Origin: Gammaproteobacteria bacterium
GTDB lineage: Bacteria > Pseudomonadota > Gammaproteobacteria > Steroidobacterales > Rariloculaceae
Assembly (NCBI GenBank): GCA_036381015.1
Contig: DASVDR010000005.1
Coordinates: forward strand, 1-64,000
Reading direction: 5' to 3'
Length of the DNA: 64,000 bases
Of the stretch, positions 8,938 to 17,116 are shown in pieces. The notes beneath the pieces are model-generated. The model saw nothing but the letters and a program-made list of their open reading frames with translations, made no database searches and was not told where the DNA came from. Each line of letters opens with the position of its first letter. Position 1 is the stretch's first letter. The position numbers were made by a program, and so were the translations under genes.

Positions 8938-9343
8938 CAGAGACGATCTCCGGCAGCGGTGGCGTCCGTCGCCGCCGCGGCGTGATGCGAAGGCCGCCGG
9001 GACGCTCCTTCGTCTCGGACGCTTGGTTGATTCCTATGCTTTAACCGTTCTCGGGAACGGAAGGGGTCGGGGGATAAGAGGAAATGTTCGGCGCGAGCGC
9101 CCGCTCGAGACCAGGGGTAGTGCCCCCTATTGACAGCGGGCTACAGGATGATCGTCGCCTGCGACGGAAGGCAGCGCGGCCCAAGAGAGACAAAGGGTTG
9201 CGATGACGGCGCCGACGCGATCGCGGCTGCGGCCACGACGCCGCCGGCGTGCTCGGCCTTCCGTGGAGACGGATTCGCGGCCGCTGCCGTCCATGGAGCC
9301 GGTTGATCGTCCAAGCGGCGTGGGGTTAAGTAGGCGGTCAGCG
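8938..9343. other. Divergent intergenic region between the beta-helix gene and the GH15 gene
   Basis: About 400 bp separate two divergent genes. I see two dyads. CCGTTC-tcgg-GAACGG lies at 9045-9060. AGGGG-n6-CCCCT lies at 9113-9128 and is followed almost at once by a perfect TTGACA at 9130-9135 with no convincing -10 at the usual spacing. No other gene is supported here. A longer GH15 reading frame reaches back to 9203, but its Arg-rich extension is not family-like. Confidence 0.45.
9113..9135 (+). promoter_or_regulatory. Candidate activator dyad abutting a -35-like TTGACA
   Basis: AGGGG and CCCCT arms are separated by six bases, and TTGACA begins two bases after the dyad. This placement is typical of class II activator sites, which often lack a good -10. 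The regulator is unknown and the call is tentative. Confidence 0.3.
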
Positions 9344-11287
9344 ATGAGCGCGCTCGGAAACAGCACGACCTCGAAGCCGCTCGAGGACTACGGCCTCATC
9401 GGCAACATGGTCTCGGCTGCGCTCGTCGCTCGCGACGGCTCGATCGATTGGCTGTGCCTGCCGCATTTCGACTCGGCCGCGTGCTTCGCCGCGCTGCTCG
9501 GCGGCCCGGAGCACGGGCGCTGGCAGATCGCGCCTGCGCAGCCGGGCTTTCGGACGTCGCGTCGCTATCTTCCCGGCACGGCCGTGCTCGAGACGTGCTT
9601 CGAGACCGACGCCGGTGCGGTCTCGTTGACGGACTTCATGCCGCTCACCGAGGACGAAGGCAAGGTCGACGTCGTCCGGATCGTGCGGGGGCTGCACGGG
9701 GAGATGACGCTCGGCATGGAGCTGGTCCTGCGGTTCAACCACGGGCAGGCGGTGCCATGGGTGCGCCGGCGGGATTACGGCATGAGCGCCGTGGCCGGAC
9801 CCGACGCGATCGAGCTGCACACGAACGTGCCGCTCGAAGGGCGGGACATGAAGACGCTCGCGTCGTTCACGGTGCGCGAAGGCGAGAGCGTACCGTTCAA
9901 GCTCTCGTATCATCCGTCGCATCGAACGCCTCACTTCGTCCCGGACCACCAGGAGAGCCTCGAGACGACGGTGTCGGCGTGGCGGGAGTGGTCGAAGCGG
10001 TGCCGGTTCGAATGCTCCGACAGCGGCTGGTGCGACGCGGTGACTCGCTCGCTGATCACGCTGAAGCTCCTGACGTTCCAGCCGACCGGCGGTATCGTCG
10101 CGGCACCCACGACCTCGCTGCCGGAGACGATCGGCGGTGAGCGCAACTGGGATTACCGCTACTGCTGGATTCGGGACTCGACACTCACCCTCTACGCGCT
10201 GCTCAACGCCGGCTATCGCGAGGAAGCCGGGGCGTGGCGGCGCTGGTTGCTGCGGGCGGCGGCCGGTCATCCGGAGCAGCTGCACATCATGTTCGGCATC
10301 GCCGGCGAGCGCTGGCTGCCCGAGAACGTCGTGCCGTGGCTGCCGGGCTACGAGAACAGCCGCCCGGTCCGCATCGGCAATCGGGCGGTCGAGCAACGGC
10401 AGCTCGACGTCTACGGCGAGCTCATGGACGTGCTCCACGCAGCGCGCGAAGCGGATCTCAGCCCGCTCGACGAGGCCTGGCGCATGCAGAAGGTCCTGCT
10501 TCGGCACGTCGAGAAGGTCTGGTGCGAGCTCGATCACGGCATCTGGGAGGTGCGCGGGCCGCAGCGCGCGTTCACGCATTCCCGGATGATGTGCTGGGTG
10601 GCGTTCGACCGTGCGGTGAAGTCCTGCGAGCGCTTCGGGCTTTCCGGCTCAGTGGAGCGGTGGCGCGCCGTGCGCGACGAGATCCGCGACGACATTCTGC
10701 AGAACGGCTACGACGCGCGGCGCAACACTTTCGTTCAGCACTACGGCGGCGAGGCGCTCGACGCCTCGCTGCTTCTGATGCCGCAGGTCGGCTTCCTGCC
10801 TGCCGACGATCCCCGCTTCGTCGGCACCGTGGCCGCCATCGAGCGCGAGCTCATGGAGGACGGCTTCGTGCTGCGCTACTCCACGGAGCAGGTCGATGAC
10901 GGCGTCGGCGGCAAGGAGGGCGCCTTTCTCGCATGCTCGTTCTGGCTGGCCGATGCATACGCGATGCTCGGCCGCCTGGACGACGCGAGCGCGCTGTTCC
11001 AACGGCTGCTCGACGTACGCAACGACCTCGGGCTGCTCGCGGAGGAGTACGATCCCGTGGCGAAACGCCTGCTCGGCAACTTTCCGCAAGGCTTCTCGCA
11101 CGTCGGGCTCGTGAACACGGCGTTCAATCTCGTGGAGATGCACGGGCCGGCGCAGCAGCGATCGGAGCGCGTCGCGCCGAAGAACCCCGGAGCGCGCGCC
11201 TGCCGCATGGGCGCGGCCTTCCCGGAGCAGGAGGACGATCACGGCGGCTCCGGCGTGCCGCCGAGCCGTCTTTCCGACCTCGAGTGA
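9344..11287 (+). CDS. Glycoside hydrolase family 15 protein (glucoamylase/trehalase-like)
   Basis: This 647-aa cytoplasmic protein opens with the family-typical KPLEDYGLIGNMVSAALVAR and DGSIDWLCLPHFDS. It continues with an N-terminal beta-sandwich (about 1-250) and an (alpha/alpha)6 barrel. Barrel landmarks are ERNWDYRYCWIRDS, GEYRE-type helices, LLAEEYDP (catalytic-Glu region) and the near-terminal GNFPQGFSHVGLVNTAFNL. Members hydrolyse alpha-glucosidic bonds in malto-oligosaccharides or trehalose. The ATG at 9344 fits family N-termini; the upstream frame from 9203 adds 47 Arg-rich residues. Transketolase and transaldolase follow, suggesting that released glucose feeds the pentose phosphate pathway. 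Confidence 0.85.
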   Translation: MSALGNSTTSKPLEDYGLIGNMVSAALVARDGSIDWLCLPHFDSAACFAALLGGPEHGRWQIAPAQPGFRTSRRYLPGTAVLETCFETDAGAVSLTDFMPLTEDEGKVDVVRIVRGLHGEMTLGMELVLRFNHGQAVPWVRRRDYGMSAVAGPDAIELHTNVPLEGRDMKTLASFTVREGESVPFKLSYHPSHRTPHFVPDHQESLETTVSAWREWSKRCRFECSDSGWCDAVTRSLITLKLLTFQPTGGIVAAPTTSLPETIGGERNWDYRYCWIRDSTLTLYALLNAGYREEAGAWRRWLLRAAAGHPEQLHIMFGIAGERWLPENVVPWLPGYENSRPVRIGNRAVEQRQLDVYGELMDVLHAAREADLSPLDEAWRMQKVLLRHVEKVWCELDHGIWEVRGPQRAFTHSRMMCWVAFDRAVKSCERFGLSGSVERWRAVRDEIRDDILQNGYDARRNTFVQHYGGEALDASLLLMPQVGFLPADDPRFVGTVAAIERELMEDGFVLRYSTEQVDDGVGGKEGAFLACSFWLADAYAMLGRLDDASALFQRLLDVRNDLGLLAEEYDPVAKRLLGNFPQGFSHVGLVNTAFNLVEMHGPAQQRSERVAPKNPGARACRMGAAFPEQEDDHGGSGVPPSRLSDLE

Positions 11288-11456
11288 GCGAATGTCGGCG
11301 CCGCTCGTAGTCGTGTGATCGAGCGAGATTGCGGGGCGGCTTGGCACGTCGATTGCAGACCGTCCCGGGGCTCGAGCGAGCGCGCGCTCGAGCGGTACCG
11401 CGCGGGCCGACCGAATGCGGGAGCGGACCGAAGATCACGATCACGACGGTGGAGAC

Positions 11457-13496
11457 ATGAGCGGCACGAGCAGCGCAGACGTGACGCGGCGCGCGATCGA
11501 CACGATCCGCGTGCTGTCGATGGACGCGGTCCAGCAGGCGAGCTCCGGCCATCCCGGCACGGCGATGGCGCTCGCGCCGGCGGCGTATCAGCTCTACCGC
11601 AATGTGATGCGCATCAGCCCGTCGAACCCGCAGTGGCCGGGCCGCGATCGATTCGTGCTTTCGGCCGGCCACGCGTGCATCCTGCAGTACACGACGCTGC
11701 ACCTCTGCGGCTACAACCTCTCGCTCGACGAGCTGAAGCGCTTCCGGCAATGGGAGTCGCTGACGCCGGGACATCCGGAGCATTTCCTGACGCCGGGCGT
11801 CGAGACGACGACGGGGCCTCTCGGCCAAGGCTTTGCGAACGCCGTCGGAATGGCGATGGCCGAGCGCCTGCTCGCTCAGCGTTACAACCGCCCGGGCCAC
11901 GAGATCGTGAACCACCGCGTTTTCGTGATCGCGTCCGACGGCGACCTGATGGAAGGCGTGTCGCAGGAGGCGGCTTCGCTCGCCGGCGCGTTCGGGCTCG
12001 GCAAGCTCACCGTGCTGTATGACGACAACCGCATCACGATCGACGGCACTACGGCGCTGTCGTGGGATCGGGAGGACAAGGCGCGGCGCCTCGAGGCGCA
12101 GGGCTGGCACGTGCAGCGGGTCGAGGACGTCAACAATCTGGCCGCGCTCGAAGCGGCATTCGGCGCTGCGGTCGACGAGATCGACCGCCCGTCGTTGATT
12201 TGCGTGCGCAGCCATATCGCGTACCCGGCGCCGCACGCACAGGACACCGCGAAGGCGCACGGTGCGCCGCTCGGCGAGGACGAGGTCAAGGCCACGAAGC
12301 AGATACTCGGCTTCGATCCGGAAGCGCGCTTCGTCGTGCCCCCGGAAGTGGCCGAGCACATGAACGTCGTCGCGAAAGGCCAGCGCCTCGAGGACGAGTG
12401 GATGTCGCGGTTCTCGGCCTGGCGGGCCGCCTTCCCGTCGCTCGCGGAGGAGTGGGACCTCGTGCATACCGGAAAGCTGTCGCCCGGCTGGGCCGAAGCT
12501 CTGCCGCGCTTCCAGCCGGCCGAGCAAGCGAAGATCGCGACGCGGGCGGCGGGCGGGAAGGTGATGCAGGCGTTTCAGCGCCATGCCCCGACGATGATCG
12601 GGGGCGCGGCCGATCTCGTCGAGTCGACGAAGACGGCGTTCGAAGGCGCCGGTATGTTCGGCCGACGCTATGCCGGGCGCAACGTGCCGTTCGGCGTGCG
12701 CGAGCACGCGATGGGCGCGATCGTGAACGGGCTCGCGCTGCACGGCGGCATCGTGAAGCCGTTCGGCTCGACGTTCCTGATCTTCAGCGACTACATGCGC
12801 CCGGCCTTGCGTCTCTCGGCGCTGATGCGTCTGCCCGTCGTCTGGGTGTTCACGCACGATTCGGTCGGGCTCGGCGAGGACGGCCCGACGCACCAGCCGG
12901 TCGAGCAGTGCATGTCGCTCCGCGCGATACCGAACTTGTGGGTGATTCGTCCCGCGGACGCGAACGAGACGACGTTCGCGTGGAAGGTCGCGCTCGAGCG
13001 CGCGGAAGGACCGGTCGCGATCCTGCTGACGCGCCAGGCCGTGCCCGTGCTCGACCGGCGCACGGTGGCCGAACCCTCGGGCCTCGAGAGGGGCGCGTAC
13101 GTGCTGTGGGACAGCCGCGAGGGCGGCCGCCGCGCGCTCGATCTGCTGCTGCTCGCGACGGGCTCGGAGGTCTGGGTCGCGCTCGAGGCCGGCAAGCGGC
13201 TGGCCGCCGACGGCATTGCCGTGCGCGTCGTATCGATGCCGTGCTGGGAGCTTTTCGAAGCGCAGCCGCGCGAGTATCGCGACTCGGTGCTGCCGCCGGA
13301 AACTCGCGCGCGGCTCGCGATCGAAGCCGGTGTGTCGCTCGGCTGGGAGCGCTGGGTGGGAGATGCGGGCGATTCGCTCTCGATCGATCGCTTCGGTGCG
13401 TCCGCCCCGGGCGCGACGGTGCTCGAGAAGCTCGGCTTCACGCCGGAGAACGCGGCGGTGCGCGCGCGCTCGCTTCTCGGGCGCCGCGGGGCATGA
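11457..13496 (+). CDS. tkt: Transketolase
   Basis: This 679-aa protein transfers two-carbon ketol units between sugar phosphates using thiamine diphosphate (non-oxidative pentose phosphate pathway). Family landmarks are in order: [13 protein letters not shown] (about 28-40), [23 protein letters not shown], the ThDP/Mg motif [18 protein letters not shown] followed by [10 protein letters not shown], the pyrimidine domain ([35 protein letters not shown]) and a C-terminal domain. The ATG at 11457 has GGTGGAG just upstream; a longer frame from 11415 lacks family similarity. Transaldolase begins 67 bp downstream, so the two probably form an operon. Confidence 0.95.
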   Translation: MSGTSSADVTRRAIDTIRVLSMDAVQQASSGHPGTAMALAPAAYQLYRNVMRISPSNPQWPGRDRFVLSAGHACILQYTTLHLCGYNLSLDELKRFRQWESLTPGHPEHFLTPGVETTTGPLGQGFANAVGMAMAERLLAQRYNRPGHEIVNHRVFVIASDGDLMEGVSQEAASLAGAFGLGKLTVLYDDNRITIDGTTALSWDREDKARRLEAQGWHVQRVEDVNNLAALEAAFGAAVDEIDRPSLICVRSHIAYPAPHAQDTAKAHGAPLGEDEVKATKQILGFDPEARFVVPPEVAEHMNVVAKGQRLEDEWMSRFSAWRAAFPSLAEEWDLVHTGKLSPGWAEALPRFQPAEQAKIATRAAGGKVMQAFQRHAPTMIGGAADLVESTKTAFEGAGMFGRRYAGRNVPFGVREHAMGAIVNGLALHGGIVKPFGSTFLIFSDYMRPALRLSALMRLPVVWVFTHDSVGLGEDGPTHQPVEQCMSLRAIPNLWVIRPADANETTFAWKVALERAEGPVAILLTRQAVPVLDRRTVAEPSGLERGAYVLWDSREGGRRALDLLLLATGSEVWVALEAGKRLAADGIAVRVVSMPCWELFEAQPREYRDSVLPPETRARLAIEAGVSLGWERWVGDAGDSLSIDRFGASAPGATVLEKLGFTPENAAVRARSLLGRRGA

Positions 13497-13563
13497 GCGG
13501 ATCGGCATCCGGCCGATCCTGTATTCTCGCTTCACGGAAGAGAGCGCACAGCCAGGAGCAGCC

Positions 13564-14697
13564 ATGACGAAAACTCCGTTACAGCAGCTCGCCGATTACG
13601 GTCAGAGCGTGTGGATCGATTACCTCTCGCGCGAGCTGATTCGATCCGGCGAGCTCGAGCGAATGATGCGCGAGGACGCCGTCGTCGGCGTGACCTCGAA
13701 TCCCACGATCTTCGAAAAAGCCATCTCGTCGGGCGGCGGTTACGACGAGCAGATTCGCAAGACCCTCGCGGAGACGCGCGAAGCGAAGGAGATTTTCCTG
13801 CGCCTCGCTGCCGTCGATGTCGGCGAGGCCTGCGACGTGCTGCGTCCCGTTTACGATGCGGGGCCGCCGGCTGGAGCATCGGGCGGCCGGCCGGGCGGCA
13901 CGCAGCGCGACGGTTACGTTTCCATCGAGGTCGACCCGTCGCTCGCCTACGATACCGAAGGGACCACGGCGGAAGCCGCGCGCCTGCACGCGTTGATCGA
14001 CCGCCCGAATCTGTTCGTGAAGATCCCGGCGACGAAACCGGGCCTGCCCGCGATCGAGGACATGATCGCGGCTGGCAAATCCATCAACGTCACGCTGATT
14101 TTCTCGTTGACCCGCTACGAGGAGGTGGCCGAGGCCTACATTCGGGGCCTGGAGCGGCTCGTTGCGGCCGGCGGCGACGCGTCACGCGTCGCGTCGGTGG
14201 CGAGCTTCTTCGTGTCGCGCGTCGACACCGAGACCGACCGCCGGCTCGACGCGATCGGCGGTCACGAGCGGCTGAAGGGGAAGCTCGCGGTCGCGAATGC
14301 AAAGCTCGCGTACCGGCGCTACACGGAGATCTTCTCCGGGGAGCGGTGGGAATTCCTCGCCTCGAAGGGCGCCGTCACGCAACGCTGCCTGTGGGCATCC
14401 ACGTCGACGAAGAACCCCGCATACTCCGACGTGATGTACGTCGAGGAGCTGATCGGGCCGGAGACGGTTAACACGCTGCCCGAGAAGACGATTCGCGCGT
14501 TCCAGGATCACGGCCGCGTCCGCGCGACGCTCGAGGAAGGCGTCGACGAGGCCAAGGCGCTCTTCGACGAGGTCGCGAAGGTCGGAGTCGACTATGACGA
14601 CGTCACCGCCACGCTCGAGCGCGAAGGCGTCGACGCGTTCGCGGATTCGTTCGCGAAGCTGCTGGCCGGGATTCGCGCGCGCGCCGAGGCCGCTTAG
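13564..14697 (+). CDS. tal: Transaldolase (long TalB/Mtb-type)
   Basis: This 377-aa transaldolase exchanges three-carbon units between sedoheptulose 7-phosphate and glyceraldehyde 3-phosphate. It belongs to the longer type of about 370 residues. Motifs include VVGVTSNPTIFEKAI near residue 40, the Schiff-base lysine segment LFVKIPATKPG, SINVTLIFSLTRYEEVAEAY and SVASFFVSRVD. An insertion rich in Gly/Pro (GPPAGASGGRPGG, about residues 100-112) is unusual and lies in a surface loop. The start is supported by CCAGGAG seven bases upstream. It pairs with transketolase. Confidence 0.93.
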   Translation: MTKTPLQQLADYGQSVWIDYLSRELIRSGELERMMREDAVVGVTSNPTIFEKAISSGGGYDEQIRKTLAETREAKEIFLRLAAVDVGEACDVLRPVYDAGPPAGASGGRPGGTQRDGYVSIEVDPSLAYDTEGTTAEAARLHALIDRPNLFVKIPATKPGLPAIEDMIAAGKSINVTLIFSLTRYEEVAEAYIRGLERLVAAGGDASRVASVASFFVSRVDTETDRRLDAIGGHERLKGKLAVANAKLAYRRYTEIFSGERWEFLASKGAVTQRCLWASTSTKNPAYSDVMYVEELIGPETVNTLPEKTIRAFQDHGRVRATLEEGVDEAKALFDEVAKVGVDYDDVTATLEREGVDAFADSFAKLLAGIRARAEAA

Positions 14698-14774
14698 CGG
14701 ACCGGGACCGCGAAGCCGCGGGCAGCCCGGCCGGCGTCACGATGGCCATCTGCGGGGGCGCCGCGCGATAGGCT

Positions 14775-14836
14775 GGCTGAGCGGCCCCCGGAGGAGCGGA
14801 CACAACAGCACACGGAAGGGAGGGGGCCGCTCAGCC
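14775..14836. repeat. 15-bp perfect inverted repeat downstream of tal
   Basis: GGCTGAGCGGCCCCC at 14775-14789 is exactly complementary to 14822-14836, with a 32-nt loop between. The stem is very GC-rich. It lacks a following U-tract, so it may be a factor-assisted terminator or a processing or stability hairpin between the convergent tal and the small gene at 14863. Confidence 0.7.
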
Positions 14837-14862
14837 AATTCTGCTCTGGACGATCCGAGGAT

Positions 14863-15081
14863 TCAGGGCGCCCGCCGCCGGCTCGCCCTCGGACGGCGCT
14901 CCGCAAGCTCGATGACTTCCGCTTTCGGCCGGCTCCGCAGCCTGCGGAGCTCGGCGATGGCCTCGGCTCTCGCGAACGGCATCGGCTGACCGGTCTCGAG
15001 GGCCAGTCGATACGCGCGCCGATCGATCCATTCCCACTCGGATTCGCTGAAGATGAACGACATACTGCCGAATCCGGACAT
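14863..15081 (-). CDS. Small hypothetical protein (72 aa)
   Basis: The gene is short, but the start ATG is preceded on its own strand by a near-perfect AAGGAGGG at good spacing, which favours a real gene. The product starts MSGFGSMSFIFSESEWEWID, has a mixed middle (RRAYRLALETGQPMPFARAEAI) and ends in an Arg-rich tail. I recognise no family and no membrane segment. It faces tal across the inverted repeat at 14775-14836 and diverges from the quinoprotein gene at 15231. Confidence 0.55.
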   Translation of the reverse strand: MSGFGSMSFIFSESEWEWIDRRAYRLALETGQPMPFARAEAIAELRRLRSRPKAEVIELAERRPRASRRRAP

Positions 15082-15230
15082 TTGGCCCTCCTTCAGCTAG
15101 ACACGGTCGAGCGGCGCTTCGGTTTCACCCGGCCCCGGCCGGGGCGGGAAGCCGCGGGCAGGTTGCATTGGCCGCGTCTTGGAGGCGAACATGATCCGCG
15201 GAGCCGGGGGGACGACGGACGGCAGCGCGA

Positions 15231-17090
15231 ATGGCGAACAGACGATCGATTGGCGGGGAGCACGTCTCCGCCGTAACGGCGGCGCTCGGGCGCTTCACGG
15301 TGGTCGCGGCGGCGCTCGGCGCGCTCGGCAGCGCCTACGCTCAAGGCACGGGCCGAGCGGAGGACGGCTCGCCGGCAGCGAAGACGGCGGCCGCAAACAG
15401 CCGCTTCGTCCCGGTTACCGACGAGATCCTCGAGAATCCGGACCCGGCCGACTGGCTGATGTACAGCCGCACGTACGACGCCCGGCGCTTCAGCCCCCTC
15501 GACCAGATCCATCGCGGGAACGTCGCGCAGCTCGAGCGCGTCTGGCACAAGGCGTTGCCCGAAGGCGTCGTCGAGGTCATCCCGATCGTCTACCGCGGCG
15601 TGATGTATCTCTCGACGCCGGGCGACCGAGACCGCTCGAGCGGCGTATTGGCGCTCGATGCGGCCACCGGCGAGCTCATCTGGGAGTACGCGCCTCCGGG
15701 CAATTCGTCGTCGAGGATCAAGGCGCTCGCGATCTACGACGACATGATCTACTTCACGGCCCCGGCGCCGCGCGGCGAGCCGAGCCCGATCGTCGCGCTG
15801 GACGCGAGGACCGGGGAGGTGCGCTGGCGCACGCCCGTCACGCCCGAGACGCATACCTCGGGCGCGATCGTCGTCGACGGCAAAGTGATCTCGGGCCGCA
15901 CGTGCAACAGCGCTCGGGAAAATTGCTACATCGCGGCGCACGATGCGATCACCGGTGAGGAGGTCTGGCGTTTCTACACGACGCCGGCCGAAGGGGAGCC
16001 GGGCGACGAATCGTGGGGCGGCGCGCCCGTGAGCGGCCGGCGCGCGTCCACGTGGGGCCTGCCCGGCACGTACGACCCGATGCGGCGGCTCCTCTTTTGG
16101 GGCATCTCGAATCCGATGCCGAACACGCGCGCCGCCCGCCACGGCGGCGATCCGTACGCGATTCCGACGCACGCGCCCGCCGATCTCTACAGCAACTCCA
16201 CGGTCGCGCTTCGGCCGGATACCGGCGAGCTCGTTTGGTACTACCAGCACCTTCCGGGCGACGACTGGGACATGGACATCAATCAGGAGAAGATGCTGAT
16301 CCGGACCGTCATCGATCCGGATCCGCGCTTCGTCAAATGGATCAATCCGAACGTCCCGAAGGGCGTCGAGCGCGACGTCGTCGTCACGGTCGGCGAGGGC
16401 GGCGGCATCTGGGTGAACGATCGCGAGACGGGCGAGTTCATTTGGGCGACTCCGTTTCCGTACGACACCGAGCACTTCATCATTTCCGACATCGACGTCG
16501 AGACCGGCGTCACGCACATCAATCGTGAGCTCATCCTCGACGAGCCCGGCAAGCGCAGCATCGTCTGCTTCTGGAACACTCGCAGCTACTGGCCGACGGC
16601 CTACCACCCGGGGCTGAACTCGCTCTACGTGCCCTACGTCGACCATTGCCTCGACATGACGCGCGCGGTGCCGGGCGGCGCCGGCGAGAGGCGCATCGGC
16701 GCGCTCCGGCCGGGCGCCGACCAGGCGAAGTTCGCCGGGCTTGCACGCATCGACATGACGACCGGCGAGATCCATCGCCTGCACGAGGGGCGCGCGGCCG
16801 GCAACGGCGCGGTGCTCGCGACCGCCGGCGGATTGGTGTTCTGGGGCGACATTACGCAGGTCCTGCGCGCCTTCGACGCCGAGACCGGCGAGATCCTCTG
16901 GGAGTCCGAGCCGCTCGGGGCCACCGTCCAAACGAGCACGATCACGTATGCCGTAGACGGCAAGCAGTACGTCGCGGTCGTCAATGCCGAAGGCGTGTTC
17001 GGCTCGCCCCGTGCGCTCGCGGAGGCCGGCGGCGTGGACGTGCCCGAGCACCAAGGCAACTCGATCAACGTGTTCGCGCTGCCCGATTGA
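15231..17090 (+). CDS. PQQ-dependent quinoprotein dehydrogenase, copy 1
   Basis: This 619-aa periplasmic protein has an N-terminal export signal (hydrophobic stretch to about residue 37) and the eight-bladed propeller of quinoprotein dehydrogenases. Blade repeats such as ALDAATGELIWEY, ALDARTGEVRWRT and AFDAETGEILWES carry the W-docking pattern. The active-site segment YQHLPGDDWDMD holds the expected catalytic Asp. A Cys pair at RTCNSARENC is spaced, not vicinal. No cytochrome c domain is present, so electrons must go to a separate acceptor. Substrate (alcohol or sugar) is not assignable. The quinoprotein copy 2 gene follows after 26 bp. No PQQ biosynthesis genes are visible in the window. 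Confidence 0.85.
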   Translation: MANRRSIGGEHVSAVTAALGRFTVVAAALGALGSAYAQGTGRAEDGSPAAKTAAANSRFVPVTDEILENPDPADWLMYSRTYDARRFSPLDQIHRGNVAQLERVWHKALPEGVVEVIPIVYRGVMYLSTPGDRDRSSGVLALDAATGELIWEYAPPGNSSSRIKALAIYDDMIYFTAPAPRGEPSPIVALDARTGEVRWRTPVTPETHTSGAIVVDGKVISGRTCNSARENCYIAAHDAITGEEVWRFYTTPAEGEPGDESWGGAPVSGRRASTWGLPGTYDPMRRLLFWGISNPMPNTRAARHGGDPYAIPTHAPADLYSNSTVALRPDTGELVWYYQHLPGDDWDMDINQEKMLIRTVIDPDPRFVKWINPNVPKGVERDVVVTVGEGGGIWVNDRETGEFIWATPFPYDTEHFIISDIDVETGVTHINRELILDEPGKRSIVCFWNTRSYWPTAYHPGLNSLYVPYVDHCLDMTRAVPGGAGERRIGALRPGADQAKFAGLARIDMTTGEIHRLHEGRAAGNGAVLATAGGLVFWGDITQVLRAFDAETGEILWESEPLGATVQTSTITYAVDGKQYVAVVNAEGVFGSPRALAEAGGVDVPEHQGNSINVFALPD

Positions 17091-17116
17091 GGCGGCGCCG
17101 CATCCGGAGGAGAGAC

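Noticed and set aside
9127-9366. A 79-codon minus-strand frame in the GH15 upstream region
   Set aside because: No ribosome binding site, and an Arg-rich composition typical of shadow frames overlapping the GH15 N-terminus.
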